Shown here in pieces: positions 33,447 through 41,984 of a stretch of 64,000 nt of DNA (within the stretch, counting starts at the first letter, position 1; each line of letters opens with the position of its first letter). The stretch comes from a virus, in IMG/VR virus record IMGVR_UViG_3300042868_008033, positions 1-64,000 of that record; one strand, 5' to 3'. The notes under the pieces were generated by a model that made no database searches, was not told the DNA's origin, and was given only the letters and a program-made list of their open reading frames with translations. The translations under genes were made by a program, and so were the position numbers.

Positions 33447-33585
33447 CAATTCCCCTTTGAAATATTGCTGAAACTTTTTTAGTAGTATCGGGTTTCTTTT
33501 TCTTCCGATTCTTGCTGGAATTCTTTACCTCAGGTATCTCCTCAATTTTCTTTTTTGGTAGAAATAGGGCTGGTATCTGCGCCAT
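33394..33585 (-). CDS. Small basic protein overlapping the phoH start
   Basis: 63 residues from ATG 33585, which overlaps the stop of the 91-aa gene (TAATG) behind AAGGGA. Lys/Pro-rich (LPKKKIEEIP, KNRKKKKPDTTKK). It overlaps phoH by 53 nt. The coupling and the otherwise empty 135-nt gap favour a real gene, but no homology is recognised. Confidence 0.5.
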   Translation of the reverse strand: MAQIPALFLPKKKIEEIPEVKNSSKNRKKKKPDTTKKVSAIFQRGIDGYQKNNSQIRSGTVTR

Positions 33586-33860
33586 TACCATTCCCTTGGC
33601 ATTTTAGTTTTATGACCACTCATTGTATTTCCAGGAATAGTTTCCTTCATACGATTGATGACATACTTTTCAAATGTGGAGTCGGCCTTACCAGTTCCTG
33701 GTGTGTCCATACGCATACCATCGCCTAGGCCTGGAATGCCATCGACTGTGAAGTAACGTTCTAGATGGGGGTTATTTAACTTAAACTCATCATACTCTGC
33801 AAGGCGCATCGTATGTTCTTCAATTTCACTTGTATTTTTATTCAAAAATGTATAAATCAT
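33585..33860 (-). CDS. Conserved small T4-like phage protein (FmdB-like start)
   Basis: 91 residues. MIYTFLNKNTSEIEEHTMRL then YDEFKLNNPHLERYF is a conserved opening in small proteins beside phoH in T4-like phages. The cysteines of FmdB zinc ribbons are absent. Function unknown. Overlaps the 184-aa gene by 4 nt. Confidence 0.6.
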   Translation of the reverse strand: MIYTFLNKNTSEIEEHTMRLAEYDEFKLNNPHLERYFTVDGIPGLGDGMRMDTPGTGKADSTFEKYVINRMKETIPGNTMSGHKTKMPREW

Positions 33861-34411
33861 GCGGTTTGAAACCAGCTTGGCACTGGTCGTGAGTTAAATT
33901 TTCCTCGCCATGAAGCGAGGTGCGTCTTATTATTTATATAGTAATTGCGGTATGACTTGATTGAATCGCCTGCCACTTTTACATCATCAGGCATTGCAGG
34001 TGTTGGTTCTGTGAAGCCAACGCCTTTGGGAATATGTGTTGGTGGTGTGTATAGTGATTCAATCAATTTTTCGCAGGCATGGTTTTTACCATAACGATAT
34101 GTATATTCTTTCATCAATTCAATGAACATAGTATACAACCACTCATAGTTTTCATAAGACTTTCTCACCCATATTGCTGAAGGATGATTGATATGAGTAG
34201 CCTTATACAATGTATAATCACGACTATCACCTAGTGTCCAGAATTTCCTTTTTCTTCCTGAAGCAGAAATACCTTCAAGTTCCACGCCATCAAGAACACG
34301 ATGAGCAGTAGAAAGTAATTGAGCATATTCGAGGATCATTTTGATACAATGTTTGTCGTTATGCATTTCTGCACACACTTTTGGGTCATTGTGAAGGTAA
34401 AAAATGTTCAT
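33857..34411 (-). CDS. Conserved phage protein (FYLHNDPKVCAE family)
   Basis: 184 residues. MNIFYLHNDPKVCAEMHND, KHCIKMILEYAQLLSTAHRV, THINHPSAIWVRKSYENYEW and a C-terminal YRNYYINNKTHLASW are widely conserved in phages of many groups. Conserved H and D residues suggest an enzyme, but no function is established that I can name. Confidence 0.65.
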   Translation of the reverse strand: MNIFYLHNDPKVCAEMHNDKHCIKMILEYAQLLSTAHRVLDGVELEGISASGRKRKFWTLGDSRDYTLYKATHINHPSAIWVRKSYENYEWLYTMFIELMKEYTYRYGKNHACEKLIESLYTPPTHIPKGVGFTEPTPAMPDDVKVAGDSIKSYRNYYINNKTHLASWRGKFNSRPVPSWFQTA

Positions 34412-34415
34412 GTTG

Positions 34416-34565
34416 TCACCAGTGATGGATTACTCCGGCAATAATAAAAAGGTTGGCTATGATGTATGATAACACAATAACAGTCCGGATGCAAGCAATT
34501 TTATTGGCCTCGCTGTTATTGTTACCACTCTTTTCACCTAAAGCTTTACACCACAGGCGCCACAT
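34416..34565 (-). CDS. Small membrane protein
   Basis: 49 residues from ATG 34565; a longer form from 34604 overlaps the next gene more. One membrane helix (VIVLSYIIANLFIIAGVI) at the C-terminus after a basic N-terminal part. Unrecognised. Confidence 0.45.
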   Translation of the reverse strand: MWRLWCKALGEKSGNNNSEANKIACIRTVIVLSYIIANLFIIAGVIHHW

Positions 34566-34830
34566 AAGGAATTTTAATCCTAGGAACATCCATCCACATA
34601 CCATGTGTCTTTATGTTGCCATATTGGTCATGTATGTTTCGTTTAACCTGTAAAGCAACCTTTGCAATTCTATCGCCTTCCATATATTCAACTACCTGAA
34701 ATTCATAACCGATAGGTTCAACCATTACGAATGATGTTGCTTGTGTTGTCTGCATTGCCATACCTGTGCCTCCGGCACTAACACTCGGCAAAATGCCGTA
34801 AAATGTATTGGTTGTTAAAGTTGTACTCAT
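34546..34830 (-). CDS. Small protein of unknown function
   Basis: 94 residues with a Thr/Gly-rich N-terminus (TNTFYGILPSVSAGGTGMAM) and a beta-rich rest ending in VPRIKIPYVAPVV. No domain recognised. Overlaps the three-helix membrane protein gene by 4 nt. Confidence 0.6.
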   Translation of the reverse strand: MSTTLTTNTFYGILPSVSAGGTGMAMQTTQATSFVMVEPIGYEFQVVEYMEGDRIAKVALQVKRNIHDQYGNIKTHGMWMDVPRIKIPYVAPVV

Positions 34831-35114
34831 GTTAACATCCTAATCAAACCAAATGTGTCGATAGCTGTCAACAAGATGTAGTTAGCCAGCATCCCAAATG
34901 ATTTCCGAGTATAAGCAGCCCAAGCATAGAGAGCACAACCAGTAATCCACACAGGATAAAGAACCAAGAGTGGAGGGTTTGGTACCGTGACTGCCATAGT
35001 GATGCTGCAACCAATAGAAATAGCCCAAGCGAGCAACTCAATAACAAAACGAATGTGATTACTGCGCCAATCATTTTTAATCCATTGAATTGTCGGTGCG
35101 AATAGTTGCTGCAT
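34827..35114 (-). CDS. Small inner-membrane protein with three predicted helices
   Basis: 95 residues from ATG 35114 behind GAGGA; the ATG at 35126 contains that site and is less likely. Hydrophobic segments: FVIELLAWAISIGCSITMAV, LLVLYPVWITGCALYAWAAY and FGMLANYILLTAIDTFGLI. Related small membrane proteins occur in cyanophages; function unknown. Confidence 0.65.
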   Translation of the reverse strand: MQQLFAPTIQWIKNDWRSNHIRFVIELLAWAISIGCSITMAVTVPNPPLLVLYPVWITGCALYAWAAYTRKSFGMLANYILLTAIDTFGLIRMLT

Positions 35115-35307
35115 AATATTCCTCATCTGGTATTACATCTAATGTGCCGTTAATTGTAAAACCACATCCACGTAGAAACATGGTAAATTCTTCTAGAATG
35201 TCTTGCAGTTGTTCTGCTTCAAATTCTATAGTAATTTTTGTTCCTGGTTGTTTGTCATTAAAACCCCCCAAGTAGTTGTAGTGTTGACCTGCCATTTCAA
35301 ACTTCAT
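35077..35307 (-). CDS. Small protein of unknown function
   Basis: 76 residues, acidic, alpha/beta (ITIEFEAEQLQDILEEFTMF, LRGCGFTINGTLDVI). Starts 4 nt after the next upstream gene's stop. No recognised domain. Confidence 0.6.
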   Translation of the reverse strand: MKFEMAGQHYNYLGGFNDKQPGTKITIEFEAEQLQDILEEFTMFLRGCGFTINGTLDVIPDEEYYAATIRTDNSMD

Positions 35308-35310
35308 TGT

Positions 35311-35619
35311 TTAACCACCAAATTTAGGAATTTCAATTTCTTCTGATTTTTTAGTTTTCTTTGTAGTTTCAGATGATGTAGAAACTTTAGGAAAACGGCG
35401 TTCAATATCTTCTACTGTTACAGTCTGCATAGCGAATTGTCTGAACAAATCATAACTGTCGGAAACTTTCATGGCATTTTTAGAATTCATACCTGCACCA
35501 TCGAGTGTAAACAATGCACATCCACCATTAGCCAATGGTGCAATTTCAATAATGTGGTCCAAATTAATAATAACAGGACAACCCTTTTCAAGGGAATTGA
35601 CTTCAACAAATAAACTCAT
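35311..35619 (-). CDS. Small protein of unknown function
   Basis: 102 residues. Folded N-terminal part (VIINLDHIIEIAPLANGGCA) similar in style to flagellar-regulator-like small domains, then a Lys/Thr/Ser-rich tail. Not assigned. Confidence 0.55.
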   Translation of the reverse strand: MSLFVEVNSLEKGCPVIINLDHIIEIAPLANGGCALFTLDGAGMNSKNAMKVSDSYDLFRQFAMQTVTVEDIERRFPKVSTSSETTKKTKKSEEIEIPKFGG

Positions 35620-35628
35620 AGTGACTCC

Positions 35629-35883
35629 TTATTTCTTATCACAATCAGCCACACGAATTAAATATACTGTTTGCTCTGTGTGTGGACGTACAAAGAAACA
35701 TTCACCCTTAATCGACCATACAAGGTGGTTTTGAATACCATCTTTAAAGTCTTTTAATACATCTACTGTTGGTGTAGGTCTGGTGACAATTGCCAACATA
35801 AACAATAAAATGGCAACAACCATTAGTATGTAACCAACGAGTTTCACATAATTTTCTTTTAACCAAAGTAACCAAGTTTTCAT
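35629..35883 (-). CDS. Single-pass membrane protein
   Basis: 84 residues. Membrane helix VGYILMVVAILLFMLAIV near residues 16-33 with a C-terminal soluble part having two cysteines (GECFFVRPHT, VADCDKK). Overlaps the next gene by 4 nt. Function unknown. Confidence 0.6.
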   Translation of the reverse strand: MKTWLLWLKENYVKLVGYILMVVAILLFMLAIVTRPTPTVDVLKDFKDGIQNHLVWSIKGECFFVRPHTEQTVYLIRVADCDKK

Positions 35884-36125
35884 ATTTTTCCTAATTGTAA
35901 AAGTAGATTATACACTGCGGTGCCAATTAAGGCAACTGCACCTATAAAGATTGCTAGTTTGATGGATTCTTCTTGATAATATTCAACTTCATGTTTAATC
36001 ATATCCCGTTGCGCCAGGATCATTGGTGGTGCTTCTTGTTCACCACCTAACATATAGACAGTCTTTTCGGATTCTTTCAACCTACGTAAGGCCGACACAT
36101 AATGAATGAATGATAACATTAACAA
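35880..36125 (-). CDS. Small membrane protein with coiled N-terminal part
   Basis: 81 residues with a C-terminal helix (LAIFIGAVALIGTAVYNLLL) and an amphipathic RRLKESEKTV segment. Neighbouring 35.6-36.3 kb genes form a cluster of tiny membrane or coiled proteins. Confidence 0.55.
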   Translation of the reverse strand: MLMLSFIHYVSALRRLKESEKTVYMLGGEQEAPPMILAQRDMIKHEVEYYQEESIKLAIFIGAVALIGTAVYNLLLQLGKI

Positions 36126-36298
36126 GTCACCTTATATGGTGGTGCATAAGGGTCTGGTTGATATGGTGCAGGTCGTGCTGCAAGGTGATGCACCAATTCA
36201 CGCAATGCCACATTTTCTTTTTCAATGAGTTCCAACTCTTTTATACGGAGTTTTATCTCAGACATTTCTTCTTCAAGTTTTTGTAGTACATTAACCAT
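36119..36298 (-). CDS. Small coiled-coil protein
   Basis: 59 residues from ATG 36298, chosen because the longer 36346 start would overlap the upstream gene. Heptad-like VLQKLEEEMSEIKLRIKELE followed by a Pro-rich end (PAPYQPDPYAPPYKVTC). Unknown. Confidence 0.55.
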   Translation of the reverse strand: MVNVLQKLEEEMSEIKLRIKELELIEKENVALRELVHHLAARPAPYQPDPYAPPYKVTC

Positions 36299-36299
36299 A

Positions 36300-36962
36300 T
36301 TAGTCCCATAGTGCTTGATAATATTTGCCGAACAAACGCAAACCATTAGTGATGCGTTCTTGGTGTTTGTTGCGAGCTTCCCAATCTATCTCATATGTAT
36401 GATTTGGTCCATGGCGCATTTCAGTATATCTCTGTTCACTTTTAGGCACTTCATTGCCTTCTACATCAACAGGCACAAAATTCCAATCAGCAACACCAGA
36501 AGTGTACAGTTGTTCCCAATCATTATCTGGTTGTAGTTGTTCAAAAGCCCAAATCATTTCATCCATGACCCAATCGAAACGTTTGAAATGATTGGCATCC
36601 ACATCATATACATTTTCTTTTGGTGGTGCTGAGGTAGACTTCAATTCTTCTGGCACATCATTATCATCAACATTAGGCGAACCATGTTTCGTGGTGTGCA
36701 ACTGTTTCAACATTGGAAGAATAATTGGTGACAATGTGCCATCCATATTCCATGTATCCCATCTGTCGATTTTTACATAACGAATTTGTGGATGAATAAA
36801 GTCCATGAATTTCATGTATGCGGTTGACAATGGCATTAGACGATTGGACCACTTTTCGATGATTGGTTCATCATAGTCAATCTCACGCCAAAAGAAAATC
36901 TTCTCCAAAATTGTATATGGAGAAATCCAGTGGTTACGATAATTTGAGAAATAGATTTTCAT
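36300..36962 (-). CDS. Conserved phage protein of unknown function
   Basis: 220 residues. Contains WDTWNMDGTLSPIILPMLKQ, HGSPNVDDNDVPEEL and FDWVMDEMIWAFEQLQPDND, a pattern I recall from many T4-like environmental phages without known function. Overlaps the epimerase gene by 4 nt. Confidence 0.65.
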   Translation of the reverse strand: MKIYFSNYRNHWISPYTILEKIFFWREIDYDEPIIEKWSNRLMPLSTAYMKFMDFIHPQIRYVKIDRWDTWNMDGTLSPIILPMLKQLHTTKHGSPNVDDNDVPEELKSTSAPPKENVYDVDANHFKRFDWVMDEMIWAFEQLQPDNDWEQLYTSGVADWNFVPVDVEGNEVPKSEQRYTEMRHGPNHTYEIDWEARNKHQERITNGLRLFGKYYQALWD

Positions 36963-37780
36963 AATTTTAACATTTGTTCCAGTGTAAAAACTTTTTTCAT
37001 ATACGGCGACACATCATGCAAAACAGAATGTGCTAAGTCACCTGCTCTACGTGGCATCACATTTACTTTAAAATCACAACCATTCACCTTTTTGAATGTA
37101 TCTATAGTTTGTTGTACTGTGTAACCTTGCCCGCTGCCTAGGTTTTCCAAGAGGATATTTGAAGGTCGTCTAATAGCAAGTTTAATGGCCTCGCATATTT
37201 CAAGTACGTGTATATAATCACGAACTGCGGTACCATCAAGTGTATCATAATCATTACCATATAAATTGAACTCACCTGTTTCTCTCGCTTTCATTAAATT
37301 GTACATCAAACCATCATGGTTCGTTGGATCAATTCTGTATGCAGAACCAATAACGTTGTAGAACCTGAAAATTGTTTGGTCTTTGTTAGTTAATGTGCAA
37401 TAATTACGAACAATTGTTTCAGTAATCTTTTTTGATATTGCATATGGACTTTCTGCACCAGAGGCTGCGCCAGTTGATGCAAAGATGAAATGGTCAAAAC
37501 TCACACGTTCCAAAAGATTCATTGTACCACCAACATTTGTTTGGTAGTAACGCATCGGCCATTTTACAGAATCACCGACATTCACTAATCCAGCCAAATG
37601 AACCACAACATCATAATGGTCATTCAAACAATTCATGTTGTCAATATCTTCTTGTATAAATTTTTCTGCAAGTTGTGGTTTGAACACACGATCCAAACCA
37701 ACAACATATTCATTACTCAACACCTGACAAAGGTGTTGGCCAATGTAACCAGAACTACCGGTGATTAGAATCTTCTTCAT
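36959..37780 (-). CDS. NAD-dependent sugar-nucleotide epimerase (GalE-like, extended SDR)
   Basis: 273 residues. N-terminal GSSGYIGQHL nucleotide-binding motif, HLAGLVNVGDS, the catalytic Y-x-x-x-K in SPYAISKKITE, then FRFYNVIGSAYR and TAVRDYIHVLEICEA. Slightly short for GalE (~330). It probably epimerises a UDP-sugar or prepares sugars for glycosylation. No glycosyltransferase is visible in this window. Confidence 0.85.
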   Translation of the reverse strand: MKKILITGSSGYIGQHLCQVLSNEYVVGLDRVFKPQLAEKFIQEDIDNMNCLNDHYDVVVHLAGLVNVGDSVKWPMRYYQTNVGGTMNLLERVSFDHFIFASTGAASGAESPYAISKKITETIVRNYCTLTNKDQTIFRFYNVIGSAYRIDPTNHDGLMYNLMKARETGEFNLYGNDYDTLDGTAVRDYIHVLEICEAIKLAIRRPSNILLENLGSGQGYTVQQTIDTFKKVNGCDFKVNVMPRRAGDLAHSVLHDVSPYMKKVFTLEQMLKL

Positions 37781-38061
37781 TCTTTGTAATCAATGGAGTT
37801 GATTGATTTCATTTTGTCGGCAATGTCCCAATTCTTACAGTAATCGTTATCTGCGTCAAACAATTTTAAATAATCTTTTGCAGATAATTCACGACTAGAA
37901 ACAATCACCTCATCAATATGATGTTGTGAAAATTCTTTGAAAGAATCTTTGCCAATTTCCATAATGAATTCATCATGTGCATGAGATTCTTCATGAGCCT
38001 CAACCACATAACGCATACGAAACATTGATACAGTTTCAACTAGATACAGTTTCTTTTCCAT
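37777..38061 (-). CDS. Small conserved phage protein
   Basis: 94 residues from ATG 38061 behind GGAG. KKLYLVETVSMFRMRYVVEA then HAHDEFI is a compact ferredoxin-like-looking strand-helix pattern. Overlaps the neighbouring small gene by 26 nt. Function unknown. Confidence 0.6.
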   Translation of the reverse strand: MEKKLYLVETVSMFRMRYVVEAHEESHAHDEFIMEIGKDSFKEFSQHHIDEVIVSSRELSAKDYLKLFDADNDYCKNWDIADKMKSINSIDYKE

Positions 38062-38296
38062 TTTCAACTCCAAAAGTTTTTTCAATTTCAAACACACATA
38101 CATCAGCCAATTCACGGGAAGACCACCTATGATCCTTGGCAAATTGTTTATTTTCTTTTATGATATCGGTACACCTTAACACAATCATCTCGGTGAATTT
38201 CTCAATTGTATATTCCCACTTATACCGTTCTTTGCCTAGACCATATACATCTAGGTAAGATTCTCGGACAAGTTCTCTAAGTTGTTCGTTCATCAA
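38036..38296 (-). CDS. Member of a small MNE(R/Q)-type phage protein family
   Basis: 86 residues. NEQLRELVRESYLDVYG, then FTEMIVLRCTDIIKE. It shares the layout of the three other family members in this window (48179, 48395, 57694), which have MNERI-x-x-L and FAELIV-x-EC. Function unknown; such small acidic proteins are common in phages. Confidence 0.6.
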   Translation of the reverse strand: MMNEQLRELVRESYLDVYGLGKERYKWEYTIEKFTEMIVLRCTDIIKENKQFAKDHRWSSRELADVCVFEIEKTFGVENGKETVSS

Positions 38297-39219
38297 ACCT
38301 CCACAAATTTCAATTGAAATCTATCAGCACGGTCTTCATATGCATCATAACCACGGGGGTTACAAACAATACGAGTAGAACCAACCATGTAGTCGAAATC
38401 TTCATGTGTATGACCATGAGTCCACAATTTGATTTGTGGATGATCCATGATGTATTCGTCCAATGCGCTACTATAACCACCATTCATAATCTGTTCATCA
38501 GCATAACGAGGATGGGTTGATGATTTGCTTGGTGCATGGTGACCCACAACAACAAACTTTTCATCAAACTTACCTTCAATCACAGACTGAATGTAACCCA
38601 ACATTTTACGATGGTCTTCAACCGAATCTTCTGGTGAGAACCGAGAAACACGTTGCTTGAATTCAAAACCATCTTCAATCAATGAATTTACTTCACCAAT
38701 TTTTTGTGTGATGTATTCACCATTCCCATCTTTTTTGTAGATTGGTGCTTTGTAGTTGACCACACGGTCACTATTATCTACACAACGGAAGTCATTCATC
38801 ATGCCTTTCATGTGCAACAATGTAATTGGATCTTCCTTGTTCATATCAGTCCACAAAGTACCGCCAATGAATGTTACATCATCAACAGTTAGAATTTGTT
38901 TATCTAAGATATGTAAATTGCGTAGATAACCAAGCTTATCACGAAGCCTTGTAATAGTATCCCTAAAATCACCGTGATAATGTTCGTGATTTCCAGCGAT
39001 GTAGATAACATGAGGGAATCTAGCAGAGCATTCTTGAAAGAATGTATGCCACGCCTCAGAGCGGCCAAAGCGGTCAGCAAGCGCATATTCGTCCCTTGTA
39101 TTTAAATCTTTAGCAACACAAATATCACCGCCAAGAATGAGTACATCAGCACCTTCGGTATTGTCGAGGCTGATAGTACCAAATTCTAGGTGAATATCTG
39201 AACAAACTGCAATCTTCAT
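38293..39219 (-). CDS. Calcineurin-like metallophosphoesterase
   Basis: 308 residues. Metal motifs: SDIHLEFG (D-x-H), LGGDICVAKD (GD), AGNHEHYHGD (GNH-E), VVGHHAPS and WTHGHTHEDFD (GHTH). Could act as a nuclease, phosphatase or nucleotide hydrolase. It has its own TTGACA-type promoter. Confidence 0.85.
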   Translation of the reverse strand: MKIAVCSDIHLEFGTISLDNTEGADVLILGGDICVAKDLNTRDEYALADRFGRSEAWHTFFQECSARFPHVIYIAGNHEHYHGDFRDTITRLRDKLGYLRNLHILDKQILTVDDVTFIGGTLWTDMNKEDPITLLHMKGMMNDFRCVDNSDRVVNYKAPIYKKDGNGEYITQKIGEVNSLIEDGFEFKQRVSRFSPEDSVEDHRKMLGYIQSVIEGKFDEKFVVVGHHAPSKSSTHPRYADEQIMNGGYSSALDEYIMDHPQIKLWTHGHTHEDFDYMVGSTRIVCNPRGYDAYEDRADRFQLKFVEV

Positions 39220-39241
39220 AGTATTATTTCCTTATGGTGAT

Positions 39242-39270
39242 ATTATAACATGGGTAGTTATATATGTCAA
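39242..39270 (-). promoter_or_regulatory. Sigma70 promoter (TTGACA-N17-TATAAT)
   Basis: -35 TTGACA at 39270-39265, -10 TATAAT at 39247-39242, 17-bp spacer, upstream of the metallophosphoesterase ATG. Near-perfect consensus. Confidence 0.85.
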
Positions 39271-39587
39271 GCCACACTGTTGTTTAATTGCGACACACGT
39301 AGGATCCTTACCTGGTCATCAGGCACGGCAAACATCCTTGCTCGGAAATATGTAAGGCCATGGCTGTGGTGAGGCATCTTTGTAAATTCAACACTTTTAG
39401 TTTTCATCAATTCATCCAGCAGGACTATTAACAACCTTTGTTTGATATCATCCTGAAATGTTGCAACATTCATCCGCAACTGTTCCAAGTCACTAACAAT
39501 AAGTTGCGCTTTAATCATATTGCCTTTGATGGCATATTCCATTTCTTTAATATCAATAGGCAAATTCCATGGATCAATAATAGCCAT
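39267..39587 (-). CDS. Small protein of unknown function
   Basis: 106 residues, helical N-terminal half (EMEYAIKGNMIKAQLIVSDL) with a later GLTYFRARMFAVPDDQVR. No family recognised. One-base overlap with the acidic upstream gene. Confidence 0.6.
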   Translation of the reverse strand: MAIIDPWNLPIDIKEMEYAIKGNMIKAQLIVSDLEQLRMNVATFQDDIKQRLLIVLLDELMKTKSVEFTKMPHHSHGLTYFRARMFAVPDDQVRILRVSQLNNSVA

Positions 39588-39976
39588 TAGTCCACTCTTT
39601 CAATGGCCATTTCACAGTTGATAATCATCTCACAATCATCATTAGACCAACCATTATCTTCAAGGTCTAACCATGAATTACCTTCTTCAAAGAAGTTTTC
39701 TAACCATTCACGGGTTTCATCATCACAGTCATCGAAATCGTGTTCTTCCCAACAACCATCATCCAATTCAATCATCTCACAATCATAACCACAACTATAT
39801 AAATCTACACCTTCTTCCAATACTGGCGGTGTATCACCATCAGACGGCGGCGTTTGAATGTGAAATTCACCCCATCGCCAACCAGTTTCAATCACAATTT
39901 TATTATCACCTAATGATAGATGATTACGTTCAATAATGGATTTTTTCCATTCCGGTTTAATACTCCATGTAGCCAT
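39587..39976 (-). CDS. Highly acidic Cys-containing protein
   Basis: 129 residues, rich in Asp/Glu in the last 80 (ELDDGCWEEHDFDDCDDETR), with five cysteines. A DNA-mimic role is possible for such charge, but unsupported. Expressed with its neighbours. Confidence 0.55.
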   Translation of the reverse strand: MATWSIKPEWKKSIIERNHLSLGDNKIVIETGWRWGEFHIQTPPSDGDTPPVLEEGVDLYSCGYDCEMIELDDGCWEEHDFDDCDDETREWLENFFEEGNSWLDLEDNGWSNDDCEMIINCEMAIERVD

Positions 39977-40323
39977 TATTTTTTCTCCTGAATAGGTTCA
40001 ATCTTTGGTTCTTCGTATGTCATTGGTTGTTCATATCTTGGCATAGCACCAATAAATGCACCACTGGTTGCTTTACGTAAAGCATACAATGGAAAGAAAA
40101 CAACAGCCAATGCAAGTGTAATGCCAATGCCAACTGCAACAAAACATTTTACATAAAAAATATAGGTCACTTCAAGCATCAGATTCCAGAATCCTGCTGT
40201 GCCAAAGTTTTCTGTAGGGTCACCATCATTAAAGGTGCGAATGTGTTTGATAAACTGTTTATTCAAAATTTCTGTTTGATTGGTAAGAATATCAACAATA
40301 CCACGGTACAAACTAATCATCAT
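39976..40323 (-). CDS. Membrane protein
   Basis: 115 residues with one clear hydrophobic helix (CFVAVGIGITLALAVVFFPL) and a Pro/Glu-rich tail. One-base overlap with the acidic gene. Function unknown. Confidence 0.55.
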   Translation of the reverse strand: MMISLYRGIVDILTNQTEILNKQFIKHIRTFNDGDPTENFGTAGFWNLMLEVTYIFYVKCFVAVGIGITLALAVVFFPLYALRKATSGAFIGAMPRYEQPMTYEEPKIEPIQEKK

Positions 40324-40332
40324 ACTAACTCC

Positions 40333-40860
40333 TTATCTTAATGTGTAGTGTGCAACAACAGCATTAGGTTTCTTTAATGCTTCAGCACGCCGTTGTTTAT
40401 ATTTTACATTCTCAACATCTAACAACTTGGTTTCAGAGGTGTCTTTCTTATCCCAAATTGCCTCACACTGAGATTTATTATAGTCTGTAAATTGTAGGCA
40501 ATCCTCGATGAAATATTTTCTATCATCTTCTGGTTTTGTCATCAATTCTTCTTTGTTGGTCGGTTGTGGATCCACACCTTCTTGAATCTTCTTTTCATCT
40601 AATTCAATATGGACAGGATTTTCAGGAATAATTACCTTTTCAATGATGATTTGCTCTTGCTCAACTTTAGGCACCACTGGTGTTTTTGGTCTGTGATTGG
40701 CCAAGACAACAACCGCAGCTAAAGCCATAACACCAATGATGATTTGTTTCCACCAAAGAAAGAAAACAAGACCAAGAACAAATACACCAATAGCACCAAA
40801 TACAATGATTTCCATTGTGTGTTGGGAAATACCAGAATCATTGACGATTTCGGAATACAT
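40333..40860 (-). CDS. Membrane protein with periplasmic or cytosolic acidic domain
   Basis: 175 residues. Two adjacent hydrophobic helices (IIVFGAIGVFVLGLVFFLWW, IIIGVMALAAVVVLA) and a polar Glu/Lys/Pro-rich domain. Cys pair in EDCLQFTDYNKSQCEAIWD. Looks like an envelope protein; no assignment. Confidence 0.55.
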   Translation of the reverse strand: MYSEIVNDSGISQHTMEIIVFGAIGVFVLGLVFFLWWKQIIIGVMALAAVVVLANHRPKTPVVPKVEQEQIIIEKVIIPENPVHIELDEKKIQEGVDPQPTNKEELMTKPEDDRKYFIEDCLQFTDYNKSQCEAIWDKKDTSETKLLDVENVKYKQRRAEALKKPNAVVAHYTLR

Positions 40861-40870
40861 TTAAATCACC

Positions 40871-41119
40871 TTATTGACGATAAGCCACTTCACATTGAAC
40901 AGAAACTGGATACATGATTGTGCCATGATCCGTTTTCTGCGGCAGTGTTTGAATCACTGGACGCATTTTTGCGTCTATACAATCTTTAGACGACCGAATT
41001 ACTTCAGCACGTTCAATGACCTTTGCTTTTTCGAAACCATCCAATTTGGGAGTTGAACACGCAGCTATCACTAAAAAAAGAATAGTAAACATACCATATC
41101 TCAAAGTTTTGTTAAACAT
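40871..41119 (-). CDS. Small lipoprotein
   Basis: 82 residues from ATG 41119 behind AAAGGA (the 41134 ATG contains the ribosome site). Signal MFNKTLRYGMFTILFLVIAA with lipobox VIAAC. It could be an outer-membrane spanin component (o-spanin), given size and type, but a matching i-spanin is not shown. Confidence 0.65.
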   Translation of the reverse strand: MFNKTLRYGMFTILFLVIAACSTPKLDGFEKAKVIERAEVIRSSKDCIDAKMRPVIQTLPQKTDHGTIMYPVSVQCEVAYRQ

Positions 41120-41333
41120 TTTTAATCCTTTCAATTAACTGTGATGCTTCAGTAAAATTGGACACATCATCAGTGAATTCCATTTCCTGAATCATCAATT
41201 CAGCTTTTGCCATACGAATTAATTCTAATGCATAGGCAACATCATCGTTATCGGCTTGATCCAGCCATTCATCAAAACCTTCATTGGTCGTATTCATAAT
41301 AAAATCCAGGTTATCTCGGTCCCACTTATTCAT
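41112..41333 (-). CDS. Small acidic protein
   Basis: 73 residues from ATG 41333, which overlaps the upstream stop. Helical (DNDDVAYALELIRMAKAELM), no domain recognised. Confidence 0.55.
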   Translation of the reverse strand: MNKWDRDNLDFIMNTTNEGFDEWLDQADNDDVAYALELIRMAKAELMIQEMEFTDDVSNFTEASQLIERIKNV

Positions 41334-41535
41334 TGAAGTTCGCCTTGATGCCATTGTCTTTAAATAGAATGCCAAAAAGAGCAGTTAAACCCATTGCTGT
41401 GATAAAACCTATTTCATTCACACCATTAATTGCGGGAATAAGAAACATATTCCAAAGCAACATAACAAATAATGAATTCAAAGAAAGTAGGAATGCAACT
41501 ATTGCTGCTCGCATCAAAAATTTAGACCAGTTCAT
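41326..41535 (-). CDS. Small membrane protein with two helices
   Basis: 69 residues from ATG 41535 behind GGAG. Segments AAIVAFLLSLNSLFVMLLWN and GFITAMGLTALFGILF. Holin-like topology, but nothing else supports lysis. Confidence 0.55.
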   Translation of the reverse strand: MNWSKFLMRAAIVAFLLSLNSLFVMLLWNMFLIPAINGVNEIGFITAMGLTALFGILFKDNGIKANFNE

Positions 41536-41564
41536 AACTTCTCCGTTTATAGTGGGACGAAGCA

Positions 41565-41888
41565 TTAGGCTTCAGCAGTTTCAGTAGTTGTTGGTTGTGC
41601 AACAGGTGTTGTTTTAGGTGCGCCAACATAACGACCATTCTTATCAAACTCGGTATAATTAACCAACTGATATGCTGTTACAGCACGGCCGGTTTTATGC
41701 ACCTTGATGATACCGCCATCTTTGCGGATGTTATAGATGTTTGTGGATAAGCGATAGAGAACCGCTTCTTGATCCGTGCCTTTGAAACAGGACTTAATCT
41801 CATCTGGAGATACAGGTTTACCTGACAAAAGGGTTACGGTGATTTTTTCGTGGCGATTTTGTTTGCCTGAGCGAACGGTGTTTGACAT
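41565..41888 (-). CDS. Small winged-helix-like protein of unknown function
   Basis: 107 residues from ATG 41888 behind AAAGGA (the upstream ATG carries the site). HEKITVTLLSGKPVSPDEI, LYRLSTNIYNIRKDGGIIKV looks like a helix-turn-wing, so DNA binding is possible. Thr/Pro-rich tail. Served by the 41933-41961 promoter. Confidence 0.6.
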   Translation of the reverse strand: MSNTVRSGKQNRHEKITVTLLSGKPVSPDEIKSCFKGTDQEAVLYRLSTNIYNIRKDGGIIKVHKTGRAVTAYQLVNYTEFDKNGRYVGAPKTTPVAQPTTTETAEA

Positions 41889-41932
41889 TTTAAGTCCTTT
41901 CAAAATTACATGATAAGAGTACCAACATATGA

Positions 41933-41961
41933 ATTATAACACAAAGATGGCATGTTGGCAA
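41933..41961 (-). promoter_or_regulatory. Early promoter (TTGCCA-N17-TATAAT)
   Basis: -35 TTGCCA at 41961-41956 and -10 TATAAT at 41938-41933. Same -35 variant as the early promoter family at 43-55 kb, without AGTACT boxes. Confidence 0.8.
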
Positions 41962-41984
41962 CCATCCAGTGTTGTTTTTTTACA

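Noticed and set aside
33932-33939. TATAAATA on the minus strand inside 33857-34411
   Set aside because: Lies in codons for YYINN in a conserved gene; likely chance.
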